Assembly: GCA_016188005.1 (NCBI GenBank)
Contig: JACPIQ010000099.1
Coordinates: forward strand, 1 to 32,123
Direction: 5' to 3'
From: Candidatus Rokuibacteriota bacterium
GTDB lineage: Bacteria; Methylomirabilota; Methylomirabilia; Rokubacteriales; CSP1-6
Length of the DNA: 32,123 bases
Shown here: positions 13,668 to 21,376 of the stretch, piece after piece
How positions within the stretch are numbered: the stretch's first letter is position 1
Layout: every line of letters begins with the position of its first letter
Translations under genes and position numbers: made by a program
The notes under the pieces: generated by a model
Databases searched by the model: none
Told to the model about the DNA's origin: nothing
What the model saw: the letters and a program-made list of their open reading frames with translations, nothing else

Positions 13668-16532
13668 ATGAACGACCTCGAAAACGAACTGCGCCGCGCC
13701 GTCGCTGGCGATGTCCGCTTCGACACCTACTCGCGCCTGCTCTACTCCACCGACGCGTCCATGTACCAGGTGGAGCCCATCGGTGTCGTGATCCCGCGCC
13801 ACGCCGGCGATGTCCAGGCGGCGATCGAGATCGCGCACCGACACGGCGCGGCGCTGCTCCCGCGCGGCGGCGGCACCTCGCTCACCGGCCAGACCGTGAA
13901 CCACGCCGTGGTGCTGGACTTCTCGGCCCACATGCACCGGGTGCTCGAGATCAACGCGGAGGAGGGGTGGGCGCGCGTGGAGCCCGGCCTCGTCCAGGAC
14001 GAGCTGAACCATCAGGTGCGCCCGCTCGGGCTGCTCTTCGGCCCCGACACCTCCACCTCCAGCCGCGCCACCCTCGGCGGCATGCTCGGCAACAACTCCG
14101 GCGGCGCCCACTCCATCGCCTATGGCCTCACCATCGAGCACGTGATCGAGGTCACGGGGTTCCTGGCCGACGGCAGCCGGGTCGTGCTCGGCGAGGTGAG
14201 CCCCGCGGCCTTCGAGGCGAAGATGGGGTTGCCGGGCCTCGAGGGGCAGATCTACCGCGAGGTGGCGCGGATCCGCGAGCAGTACGCCGACGAGATCCGG
14301 CGCCGCTACCCGCGCCACTGGCGGAGGGTGTGCGGCTACGGCCTCGACGAGCTCGTGAAGGACCGGCCGCTCAACATGGCCCGCCTCGTGGTGGGGTCGG
14401 AGGGCACGCTGCTCACCATCGTCGAGGCGAAGCTGCGGCTCGTGCGACGCCCCGGGCGGACCGCGCTCGACGTGATCCACTACCACGACATCCAGGAGGC
14501 CCTCGAGTCCTCCCAGGCCATCCTCGAGACGGGTCCGTACGCGGTCGAGCTGACGGACAAGATGATCCTCGACCTGGCCCGAGGGAATATCGAGCAGTCC
14601 CAGCGCATGGGGTTCGTCGAGGGCGACCCCGCGGTGCTCCTGATCGTGGAGTACGCCGGGGAGAGCGAGGCGGAGGTCAGGGGCAAGGTGGAGGCGCTCG
14701 AGGCGCGCCGGGCCCGGGGGCGCTTCGGCTACGCCTCCCACATCGCCCACGATGCCGCCGAGCAGCAGTCCATCTGGAAGCTGCGCAAGGCCGGGCTCGG
14801 CCTCCTCCTCGGTACGCGCGGCGACGCCAAGCCCATCGCCTTCATCGAGGACACGGCCGTGGATCCGAAGCACCTGGCGGAGTTCATCCCGCGCTTCCGG
14901 GACATCATGGCGAAGCACGGCGCCGAGGGCGCCTACTACGGCCACTGCTCCGTGGGGTGCATCCACATCCGCCCGCTCGTCAACCTGAAGACCCGGCGCG
15001 GGCTCGAGCAGGTGGAGGCCATGGCGAGCGAGATCTTCGACATGGTGCTCGAGTTCGGCGGCGCCATCTCCAGCGAGCACGGCGACGGGCGCGCCCGGAG
15101 CCCCTTCCTCGAGCGCGTGTTCGGGCCCGCGGTGTTCCAGGCCTTCCGGGAGTTCAAGCGGGCCTTCGACCCGCAGAACCTCATGAATCCCGGGAACCTC
15201 GTCGACAGCCCCGGGCTCACGCGCCACCTGCGCTACGGGCCGGCGTACAGGACCTGGGAGCCCGAGACGCGGCTCGACTTCTCGGGGCAGGGGGGCTTCG
15301 CGGCGGCCGTCGAGATGTGCAACGGGGTGGGGGTCTGCCGGAAGAGCCTCGAGGGGACCATGTGTCCCTCCTACATGGCGACCCGGGACGAGGAGCACTC
15401 CACGCGCGGGCGCGCCAATGCGCTCCGCGCCGTGCTGTCGGGGAAGGTGCCGCAGGGAGACTTCACCGGCCGCCGGCTCCACGAGGTGATGGATCTCTGC
15501 CTCGAGTGCAAGGGGTGCAAGGCCGAGTGTCCCGCCAACGTGGACATGGCGAAGCTGAAGTACGAGTTCCTCCACCATTACCACGCGGCCAACGGGGTGC
15601 CGCTCCGCGCGCGCCTCTTCGGGCGGATCGGGACCCTCTCCTGGTGGGGCTCGCGCCTGGCGCCCGTCTCCAACTGGCTCGCCGCCGCGCCGCCGTCCCG
15701 CTGGCTTCTGGAGCGCCTGGTCGGCATCGACCGGCGCCGCCCGCTCCCGTCCTTCGCGCGCGAGAGCTTCACTGACTGGTTCGACCGCCGCCGGCCGCGC
15801 GCGGAGGCGCCGCGCGGCCGCGTGGTGCTCTTCCACGACACCTTCGCGACCTACAATGTCCCCGAGGTGGGGCGGGCCGCCGTGGAGCTGCTCGAGGTCG
15901 CGGGGTATCGCGTGGAGCTGGTGAACCGGAAGTGCTGCGGCCGCCCGCTCATCTCCAAGGGTCTGCTCGACGAGGCCCGCGCCGGCGCGGCCTTCAACGT
16001 GGCGCAGCTCTCTCCCTTCGCCGCCCGGGGCATCGCGGTGGTGGGCCTCGAGCCGTCCTGTCTCCTCACGCTGCGCGACGAGTACGTGGATCTGCTGCGG
16101 AGCGAGGAGGCGAGGCTGGTGGCCCGCTCGGCCTTCCTGCTGGAGGAGTTCCTGCTGCGCGAGCGCGCGCGAGGGCTCACCCTGCGCTTCCGCGAGGGCC
16201 CTCGGCGGGCGCTGCTCCACGGCCACTGCCACCAGAAGGCCCTCGCCAGCACGGCGCCCACGGTGGCGGCGCTCGCCTGGGCGGGCTACGAGGTGACGGA
16301 GGTGGACTCGGGCTGCTGCGGCATGGCCGGCGCCTTCGGCTTCGAGAAGGAGCACTACGACCTCTCGGTGGCGCTGGGCAATCGCCGGCTGGCTCCGGCC
16401 GTCCGCGCCCTCGATGCCGGCACGGAGGTGGTGGCCCCCGGCATCTCCTGCCGCCAGCAGATCCAGCACCTGGCCGGCCGGCGCGCCCGGCACCCCGCCG
16501 AGGTTCTCCGTGACGCCCTGGCGCGCCCCTGA
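13668..16532 (+). CDS. Fused FAD-linked oxidase and Fe-S (GlcD-GlcF/YdiJ-like) dehydrogenase
   Basis: The protein has 954 residues. The N-terminal FAD-binding domain (about 40-260) has PRGGGTSLTGQ and GGMLGNNSGGAHS. The FAD-linked oxidase C-terminal domain follows (about 270-520) with HCSVGCIHIRP and SSEHGDGRARS. Two [4Fe-4S] clusters come next: CNGVGVCRKSLEGTMCPSY and CLECKGCKAECP. Two CCG-type cysteine-rich domains close the protein: RKCCGRPLISKG and SGCCGMAGAFGFE. It oxidises a 2-hydroxyacid such as D-lactate, glycolate or D-2-hydroxyglutarate and passes electrons to quinone or a carrier at the membrane. YdiJ of E. coli has the same fusion and similar length. A perfect -10 and no leader suggest a leaderless mRNA. 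Confidence 0.9.
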   Translation: MNDLENELRRAVAGDVRFDTYSRLLYSTDASMYQVEPIGVVIPRHAGDVQAAIEIAHRHGAALLPRGGGTSLTGQTVNHAVVLDFSAHMHRVLEINAEEGWARVEPGLVQDELNHQVRPLGLLFGPDTSTSSRATLGGMLGNNSGGAHSIAYGLTIEHVIEVTGFLADGSRVVLGEVSPAAFEAKMGLPGLEGQIYREVARIREQYADEIRRRYPRHWRRVCGYGLDELVKDRPLNMARLVVGSEGTLLTIVEAKLRLVRRPGRTALDVIHYHDIQEALESSQAILETGPYAVELTDKMILDLARGNIEQSQRMGFVEGDPAVLLIVEYAGESEAEVRGKVEALEARRARGRFGYASHIAHDAAEQQSIWKLRKAGLGLLLGTRGDAKPIAFIEDTAVDPKHLAEFIPRFRDIMAKHGAEGAYYGHCSVGCIHIRPLVNLKTRRGLEQVEAMASEIFDMVLEFGGAISSEHGDGRARSPFLERVFGPAVFQAFREFKRAFDPQNLMNPGNLVDSPGLTRHLRYGPAYRTWEPETRLDFSGQGGFAAAVEMCNGVGVCRKSLEGTMCPSYMATRDEEHSTRGRANALRAVLSGKVPQGDFTGRRLHEVMDLCLECKGCKAECPANVDMAKLKYEFLHHYHAANGVPLRARLFGRIGTLSWWGSRLAPVSNWLAAAPPSRWLLERLVGIDRRRPLPSFARESFTDWFDRRRPRAEAPRGRVVLFHDTFATYNVPEVGRAAVELLEVAGYRVELVNRKCCGRPLISKGLLDEARAGAAFNVAQLSPFAARGIAVVGLEPSCLLTLRDEYVDLLRSEEARLVARSAFLLEEFLLRERARGLTLRFREGPRRALLHGHCHQKALASTAPTVAALAWAGYEVTEVDSGCCGMAGAFGFEKEHYDLSVALGNRRLAPAVRALDAGTEVVAPGISCRQQIQHLAGRRARHPAEVLRDALARP

Positions 16533-16564
16533 ACGACGGCCGCCGACAGGGTGTTCCGCGGCAG

Positions 16565-16610
16565 CCCGCGTAACCGCCGGCGCTTCAGCCCCCGCCGGCG
16601 GTCACGCGGC
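16565..16610. terminator. Bidirectional hairpin between convergent genes
   Basis: CCGCCGGCG (16574-16582) pairs with CGCCGGCGG (16593-16601) around a 10-nt loop. The arms extend outward with one mismatch to GCCCGCGTAA and TCACGCGGC. It overlaps the last codon of the PIN gene at 16602 and lies 40-80 nt behind the dehydrogenase stop. Confidence 0.6.
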
Positions 16611-17003
16611 AAAGGCCTCGGGCGAGACGGCCGTGGTCGGGAAAGCCGCGAGGAGCCTCCGGTCGGCCGTCACGAAGGGCAACCCCAGGTCCTGCGCGAC
16701 ACTCACGAACTCGCAGTCGTAGGCCGAGCACCCCGACTGCGTCGCCAACCGCAGCACACGCTCGGACACCACACCGTACTCCCGACCGGCCATGGCGCGT
16801 TCCGCCTCACCGATGATCCGGGCGGCGTCCTCCAGTCCCAGCGCCCCTCGTCGCACCAGCCCGGCAAGCACGTTCCGGAACTCCGAGCGCCAGAGGACGG
16901 TGGCGGCCCACACCGGGTCTCGGAGGAGGACGGCCTCGGCCTCGGCGGTGCGCTGCCCCTGGACGTAGAGTTAGACGAGGAGATCGGTGTCAACGACGAT
17001 CAC
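16602..17003 (-). pseudogene. VapC-type PIN-domain toxin with an early nonsense codon
   Basis: From GTG 17003, which overlaps the antitoxin stop (GTGA), the frame reads MIVVDTDLLV, then TAA (16973-16971), then LYVQGQRTAEAEAVL and onward to the stop at 16602. Without the TAA it would be a 133-residue PIN domain. PIN toxins have Tyr or similar at this spot (VDTNLLVYLY), so a Tyr codon TAC/TAT to TAA change fits. The acidic active-site residues remain: Asp5, the Glu of WRSEF, the Asp of SAYDCEF and the Asp of TADRRLL. All else looks intact, so the lesion is recent or is a sequencing error. PIN toxins are RNases. The remaining open part starts at ATG 16913 and lacks the first catalytic Asp. Confidence 0.75.
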
Positions 17004-17242
17004 GGCCGCCCTGCGGCCTTGGCCCGGGCCAGGGTCCGGTCGGTGAGCCGCAGGCGCGCCGGGCTCCGGCGGACTTCCCGCGCGCGGGCCAGCAGGGCGT
17101 CGGGATCCACCGGTCCGGCATGCGTGACGGCTTCCAGGCAGGCGATGACCTCATGGTTGAGGCTGCGACGGTGCAGGGCCGCCTGGTCCTTGAGCTTGTC
17201 CACGACGGGCTGCGGGATGTTCTTGATGGTCAGGGTCGCCAT
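17000..17242 (-). CDS. FitA/VapB-like ribbon-helix-helix antitoxin
   Basis: The protein has 80 residues starting at ATG 17242 behind GGAGG. The N-terminus MATLTIKNIPQPVVDKLK with RSLNHEVIACLEA is a ribbon-helix-helix of the FitA/Arc type: beta strand TLTIKNI and helices VVDKLKDQAAL and SLNHEVIACLEA. The C-terminal half is basic and would bind the PIN partner. The gene is intact although the toxin is broken. It is preceded by a long palindrome that probably is its own operator, so it likely represses the pair. Confidence 0.82.
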   Translation of the reverse strand: MATLTIKNIPQPVVDKLKDQAALHRRSLNHEVIACLEAVTHAGPVDPDALLARAREVRRSPARLRLTDRTLARAKAAGRP

Positions 17243-17260
17243 CGGGTCGCCTCCTCTGAC

Positions 17261-17284
17261 TTCCAGAATGGTACCATCCTGGAA
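17261..17284. promoter_or_regulatory. Palindromic operator upstream of the antitoxin
   Basis: A 24-bp palindrome with one mismatched pair is centred on ATGGTACCAT, with outer arms TTCCAG and CTGGAA. It lies 19 nt upstream of ATG 17242, the typical place for autoregulation by ribbon-helix-helix antitoxins. Confidence 0.65.
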
Positions 17285-17359
17285 CCGAGCCGACGATACC
17301 GCGGCCGCCGGGAGGGCGTCAAGCGGCCCCGGAGGGCGGGCGGGTGAGAGGGCCTGAGG

Positions 17360-18322
17360 CTACCTGATCGGGGCGACGACCGCGTCGGTGGGCTTGCCCG
17401 CGAGGAAGCGCTCCACGTTCTCGACGGCGCGCAGGAGCCCGTCGCGCACCACCTCGGGGGTCTGCCCCGCGCTGTGGGGCGAGCAGACCACGCCCGGGAG
17501 CGAGAGGATCGGATCGTCGGGGGGGAGCGGCTCCTGGTGGAAGACGTCGAGCCCGGCCCCCATGATGCGCCGCTCGCGCAGCGCCGCCAGCAGCGCGCCG
17601 CGCTCCACGAGCGCGCCCCGCCCGGTGTTGACCAGGATGGCCGAGGGCTTCATGAGCGCCAGCTCCTTCTTGCCGATGAAGCCGCGCGTCTCGGGCGTGA
17701 GCCGGACGTGCAGGCTCACCACGTCGGCCCGACGGAGGATCTCCTCCTTCCCGCCGGGCTTCGCCCCGGCGGCTCGGATCCGCCCCTCATCCCCCATGGC
17801 GCTCCACCCGAGGACGTCCATCCCGATTCCCCGCCCGAGGGCGACCATCCGCTTGCCGATGGTACCCATGCCGAAGACGCCGAGGGTCTTGCCCAGGCAC
17901 TGCGTGAGCATCTCCCGCGGCCACATGCCGGCGCGCATCTCGCGGTCGAGGAGCGTGATCTTCCGCGCCACGGCGAGCATGAGGGTGAGGGCGTGCTCGG
18001 CCACGGCGAAGGCGTTGACGCCGGGGGTGTTGCAGACGGTGACGCCCCGCATCCCGGCCGCGTTCAGATCCACGTTGTCGGTGCCGGTGCCCCAGACCGA
18101 GACGAGCTTGAGGGCGGGGCAGGCGGCGAAGACGGCGTCGGTGAAGCGGGCATGCGCCCGGATGTTGACGGCGACGCGGGCCTTGCCGAGGCGGCGGATC
18201 AGCTCGGCCTCCTCGTCGGCGCCGCGCTCCGAGTACACGCGTACCTCGCCGAGCGCCCGCGCCCGCTCGTGGGCCGCGCTTCCCGCGAAGACCGAGGGGA
18301 AGTCGTCCGGGACGACGATCAC
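17360..18322 (-). CDS. D-2-hydroxyacid dehydrogenase family protein
   Basis: The protein has 320 residues starting at GTG 18322, which overlaps the aminotransferase stop (GTGA). A longer open frame continuing to 19528 is only a shadow of that aminotransferase. NAD is bound by GMGTIG (151-156). Catalytic residues are Arg in NTGRGALV (about 230), Glu in GLDVFHQEP and His in SPHSAG. The family reduces 2-ketoacids or oxidises D-2-hydroxyacids (phosphoglycerate, glycerate/hydroxypyruvate, glyoxylate). Coupling to a serine-glyoxylate-type aminotransferase suggests a hydroxypyruvate/glyoxylate reductase role; this is inference. Confidence 0.88.
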   Translation of the reverse strand: MIVVPDDFPSVFAGSAAHERARALGEVRVYSERGADEEAELIRRLGKARVAVNIRAHARFTDAVFAACPALKLVSVWGTGTDNVDLNAAGMRGVTVCNTPGVNAFAVAEHALTLMLAVARKITLLDREMRAGMWPREMLTQCLGKTLGVFGMGTIGKRMVALGRGIGMDVLGWSAMGDEGRIRAAGAKPGGKEEILRRADVVSLHVRLTPETRGFIGKKELALMKPSAILVNTGRGALVERGALLAALRERRIMGAGLDVFHQEPLPPDDPILSLPGVVCSPHSAGQTPEVVRDGLLRAVENVERFLAGKPTDAVVAPIR

Positions 18323-19545
18323 GCGGACTGCGCCGAGAAGATGGCCTGCGCGGCGGCCACGCCGGCGCCGGCCTCGGCCCGGTAGCCGAGGTCGCGGAGC
18401 GTCAGCTCGAGGGCCGAGAGCGTCGGGAGCACGTAGAGCGGGCTCGCGGTGATCCCCATGTGCCCCACGCGGAGCGTGGTCGCCCGGATCTTGTCGAGCC
18501 CCGTGCCGATGAGGATGCCGTACCGGTCGCGCATGGTCCGGACGATGGCCGCCGTCTCCAGGCCGGCCGGCGCCTTGAAGCACGACACCGTGTCGGACAG
18601 CATGGAGGCCTCGGGGAACATCTCGATCCGCATGGCGTCGAGCCCGGCGCGGAAGGCCCGGCCCGCCACGGCGTGACGGCGGAAGCGGTGAGGCAGCCCC
18701 TCCTCGACGATGAGGCGCGTGGCCTCGCCGAGGGCGGCCGTGAGGTGCGTCGGGATGGACACCGGCTGCCGCCGCGGGGCGCCGTCGGGCACCTGCCCGC
18801 CGCGGGAGGTCGGGATCCACTGCTCCTTCCAGCGCAGGAGGTCGTACACGAAGGAACCGGCCTTGTGCTTGCGCCGCTCCATGGCGTCCCAGGCGCCGGG
18901 GCTCACGGAGACGAGCGACATGCCGAGGGGGGCGGCCAGGCACTTCTGGGAGCCCGTCATGTTGAGGTCCACGCCCCACTCGTCGGTCCGGACGTCGAGG
19001 CCGGCCAGGGAGGAGACCGTGTCGAGCAGGAAGAGCGCCCCGTGGCCCTTCGCGAGCCGGGCCACGGCGGCCGCCGGATAGGTGGTCCCCGTGGAGGTCT
19101 CGTTGTGCACCAGGGTGACGGCCCGGGGCCGGACGCGCTCGATCTCCCGCTCGAGGCGGGCGAGGTCGATGGGCTGGCCCCACTCCACGGTGAACTCCGT
19201 CACCTCCGCGCCCACCCGGGTCATGATCTCTCGCATCAGGGCCCCGAACACCCCGGCGGTGATCACCAGCACCGGATCCCCCGGCTCGATGACCGACAGC
19301 GCGCCGGCCTCGAGGGCGGTGCGCCCGGAGCCGGGCATCACGATGACCTCGCCCCGGGGCGTCTGGAACACCTCCCGGAGCGCGAGGGTGATGGGCTCGA
19401 GGACCTTCACGTCGAAGTGGAGATCGTACTGGATGGTCGGCGGCTGGTTCATGGCCTGGATGACCGGCCAGGGCAACTCCGTCGGGCCGGGGATCATCAA
19501 GATCGGGCGCGTCTGCGGCCTGCCCCACTGGATGCTCGAGTCCAT
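18319..19545 (-). CDS. Class V aminotransferase (serine/alanine-glyoxylate type)
   Basis: The protein has 408 residues with a fold-type I PLP domain. The N-terminus IPGPTELP and PGSGRTALEAG are typical of the alanine-glyoxylate/serine-glyoxylate/PucG group. The PLP lysine is Lys201 in NMTGSQKC; Asp175 in LLDTVSS binds the pyridine nitrogen. The enzyme would transfer the amino group from serine or alanine to glyoxylate (or act on ureidoglycine as PucG does). Its stop overlaps the hydroxyacid dehydrogenase start. Together the two would convert serine through hydroxypyruvate to glycerate, two steps of the serine cycle. The start ATG 19545 follows GGGAGA. Confidence 0.88.
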   Translation of the reverse strand: MDSSIQWGRPQTRPILMIPGPTELPWPVIQAMNQPPTIQYDLHFDVKVLEPITLALREVFQTPRGEVIVMPGSGRTALEAGALSVIEPGDPVLVITAGVFGALMREIMTRVGAEVTEFTVEWGQPIDLARLEREIERVRPRAVTLVHNETSTGTTYPAAAVARLAKGHGALFLLDTVSSLAGLDVRTDEWGVDLNMTGSQKCLAAPLGMSLVSVSPGAWDAMERRKHKAGSFVYDLLRWKEQWIPTSRGGQVPDGAPRRQPVSIPTHLTAALGEATRLIVEEGLPHRFRRHAVAGRAFRAGLDAMRIEMFPEASMLSDTVSCFKAPAGLETAAIVRTMRDRYGILIGTGLDKIRATTLRVGHMGITASPLYVLPTLSALELTLRDLGYRAEAGAGVAAAQAIFSAQSA

Positions 19546-19561
19546 GACGGGTCTCCCTGGG

Positions 19562-19843
19562 TCACGTCCCGGCCGAGGCCAGGCGTTCCTTGCGTCGGAT
19601 CAGGAACAGGTTGCGGAGATAGACGAAGAGCCCCGCGCCCTGTCCGAGGATGAAGACGGGATCGAGCCGGTACACCGCGTAGACGAGGAGCGTCAGCCCG
19701 CCGCCGATGGAGAAGAACCAGAAGGAGACGGGGATGACGCTCTCCTTCTTGCGCTCGGAGGCGATCCACTGCACGAGGAAGCGCATGGAGAAGAACGTCT
19801 GCCCGAGGAACCCCACCGCCAGCCAGAACGTTTCCGTGCTCAT
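19562..19843 (-). CDS. LpxB N-terminal-domain-like small membrane protein
   Basis: The protein has 93 residues and three hydrophobic segments: FWLAVGFLGQTFFSMRFLV, IPVSFWFFSIGGGLTLLVYAV and PVFILGQGAGLFVYLRNLFLI. The pattern GQ-FF-S-RF-VQW, SER..KES, P..FW.FSI-GG and GQ..GLFVY.RNL is that of the LAB_N domain found at the N-terminus of some lipid-A-disaccharide synthases and alone in small proteins. Free-standing members occur beside glycosyltransferases in lipid modification. It lies 16 nt upstream of the aminotransferase gene on the same strand. A TAAGGT box 8 nt before its ATG could allow leaderless transcription. Confidence 0.85.
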   Translation of the reverse strand: MSTETFWLAVGFLGQTFFSMRFLVQWIASERKKESVIPVSFWFFSIGGGLTLLVYAVYRLDPVFILGQGAGLFVYLRNLFLIRRKERLASAGT

Positions 19844-19944
19844 GACCTGTGACCTTACCGGAGCGCCCCGGGGACCCGCAAGCGGTTTTCCTCCGCGCGC
19901 GGACGCCGACGCGCGGCGAGCGCCGCGACGAGCGCCGCGCGGCC

Positions 19945-20196
19945 CTACGTCCGCTGCGACTGCGGCGGTCGGGCCGGCAGGTCCACCAGCTTCCGGAGCG
20001 GCACCTTGAGCGCGACGGAGACGCGATAGAGGCTGTCCACGGAGATGGACTTCTCGCCGCGCTCCACCTCCCCGATGAACTTTCCGCTGAGGTCGGAGTG
20101 CCGCCCCAGGGCTTCCTGGCTCCAGCCGCGGTCGCGCCGGAGCAGGCGGAGTTTCGTGCCGAGAGCTCGCCGGATATGCGGTGCGCGTCGCTGCAT
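19945..20196 (-). CDS. XRE-family helix-turn-helix regulator
   Basis: The protein has 83 residues from ATG 20196, one nucleotide beyond the cupin stop. The helix-turn-helix spans LGTKLRLLRRDRGWSQEALG, then SDLSGKFIGEVERGEKSISVDSLYRVSVALKVPL, the standard five-helix XRE domain. It lacks a sensor domain. It is probably translated with the cupin gene and may regulate the neighbouring genes, including the DsbA-like selenoprotein. No operator is obvious. Confidence 0.85.
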   Translation of the reverse strand: MQRRAPHIRRALGTKLRLLRRDRGWSQEALGRHSDLSGKFIGEVERGEKSISVDSLYRVSVALKVPLRKLVDLPARPPQSQRT

Positions 20197-20197
20197 G

Positions 20198-20530
20198 TCA
20201 GAGCACCTCCGTGGGGCCCGACGTGACTGCGAAGACCAGGGCACCGGTCTCGCTCACGACGGTGTGTAGGCAGCCCGGGGGCCGCCGGGAATAGTTCCCT
20301 GCTGTGCAGACGCCGGTATCGTCGGCGACGCTCCCCTCGAGGACGAAGATCTGCTCGTCCCCGAGGTGGCGGTGACGGGGGATGGTCGCCCCGGGCGCAT
20401 AGCGCATGAGCATGGCCTTGTGGCGTCCATCCGGGTCCTCCCAGAGCACCTTCCAGGATACGCCCGGTCGGCGCTCTGTCCAGGCGACCTCTGCGGCGTC
20501 GACGAAGAGACTCACGGGCGCTGGGGTCAT
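20198..20530 (-). CDS. Cupin-domain protein (ChrR-like)
   Basis: The protein has 110 residues from ATG 20530 behind AGGAGAG; earlier in-frame starts lie inside the selenoprotein gene. A single cupin barrel is visible: PGATIPRHRHLGDEQIFVLEGS contains the first motif with the metal-binding residues His, His, Glu, and PPGCLHTV the second with the last His. The fold resembles the anti-sigma ChrR cupin domain, but the N-terminal anti-sigma part is missing. It may sense an oxidant or metal or be an enzyme. It is followed by an XRE regulator. Confidence 0.8.
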   Translation of the reverse strand: MTPAPVSLFVDAAEVAWTERRPGVSWKVLWEDPDGRHKAMLMRYAPGATIPRHRHLGDEQIFVLEGSVADDTGVCTAGNYSRRPPGCLHTVVSETGALVFAVTSGPTEVL

Positions 20531-20582
20531 GCGGGCTCTCCTGCGGGCGGGATCGGGGGCATGGTGGGGACGAGGGAGGCGG

Positions 20583-21191
20583 CTACCGGCGGCCGGCATC
20601 CTCCAGCGCGTCCTGAACGGCTTCCCGGAAGGTCTCGATGGGATGCGCGCCCACCAGCCGCCGGCCATTGACGAAGAACGTGGGGGTCCCGCGCACGCCG
20701 AGCGCCGTGCCCTCGGCGAGATCCGCCGCCACCGCCTTCCTGAACCGCCCGCTGTCCAGGCAGGCCGTGAAGGCCGGCCGGTCGAGCCCCAGGCGGGCGG
20801 CGTAGCCGATGAGCTCCTCCCGGGAGAACTCCGGCTGGGCCAGGAACAGGAGATCGTGGTACTCCCAGTAGCGCCCCGACTGGCCCGCGCAGCGTGCCGC
20901 CTCGGCGGCGGGACGGGCGCCCTCGTGGAAGTCCAGGGGGAAGTCCTTGAAGACGAGGCGGACCTTGCCCGGGAACTCCGCGAGGACCTGGCCCAGCACC
21001 TGCTGGGCGCGCTTGCAGTAGGGTCACTGGTAGTCGGAGAACTCGATGATCGTGACGGGCGCCGCGGCCGCGCCGCGGACCAGGCTCGGGTCCGCCGTCA
21101 GCGCCGCGGCCGCCACCGGGTCCGATTGCCCCGAGCACGCGGCCGCCCACAGCCCGACCGTCACGGCGGCGATCGTCAGGATCCGGGTCAT
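20583..21191 (-). CDS. DsbA-like thioredoxin-fold selenoprotein, lipoprotein (UGA = Sec56)
   Basis: The frame runs from ATG 21191 to TAG at 20583, giving 202 residues, with one in-frame TGA at 21026-21024 (codon 56). Before it is VTIIEFSDYQ and after it PYCKRAQ; the family reads FSDYQCPYC, so the TGA replaces the first cysteine of CPYC. The result is U-P-Y-C (Sec56, Cys59). Downstream come FKDFPLDFHEGARPAAEAA and GTPTFFVNGRRLVG, with the cis-proline, typical of the DsbA/Thioredoxin_4 group. The N-terminus is a lipoprotein signal (LWAAAC, likely lipidated at Cys19), so it acts at the periplasmic membrane. It probably oxidises or reduces disulfides. Without Sec reading it appears as two broken frames. 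Confidence 0.86.
20991..21008 (-). promoter_or_regulatory. SECIS-like hairpin of the DsbA-like selenoprotein
   Basis: On the minus strand GCCCAGC and GCTGGGC form a perfect 7-bp stem around loop AGGU, beginning 22 nt after the UGA. The loop is the same as at the AhpD-like gene (236-251). Confidence 0.75.
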
Positions 21192-21376
21192 GCTGCCCCT
21201 TCGAGCGTGAGTTACTATAGTAGACGTCCCGCGCGACAGCCTGCGGTGCCAGGGGTCAGAATACGCCCGCGCATACGATGTGGCAAGCAACCTTCGCGCT
21301 CCGCCTCGCACGCTGCCTGGCCTCTGAGTATGTCTACTGAGGTCGCGTTCCCGGCTCCGGCTGGCCCCGTCGTGCG

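Noticed and set aside
13575-16493. Minus-strand 972-codon open frame
   Set aside because: It is the antisense shadow of the FAD/Fe-S dehydrogenase in GC-rich DNA, with His/Arg/Ala-rich low-complexity content and no domain.
16971-16973. In-frame stop in the PIN toxin as a recoded residue
   Set aside because: The codon is TAA, which is not read as selenocysteine; a nonsense mutation or error is simpler.
18323-19528. N-terminal extension of the hydroxyacid dehydrogenase
   Set aside because: This open frame overlaps the aminotransferase in another frame and has no homology-like content; the GTGA start at 18322 is better.
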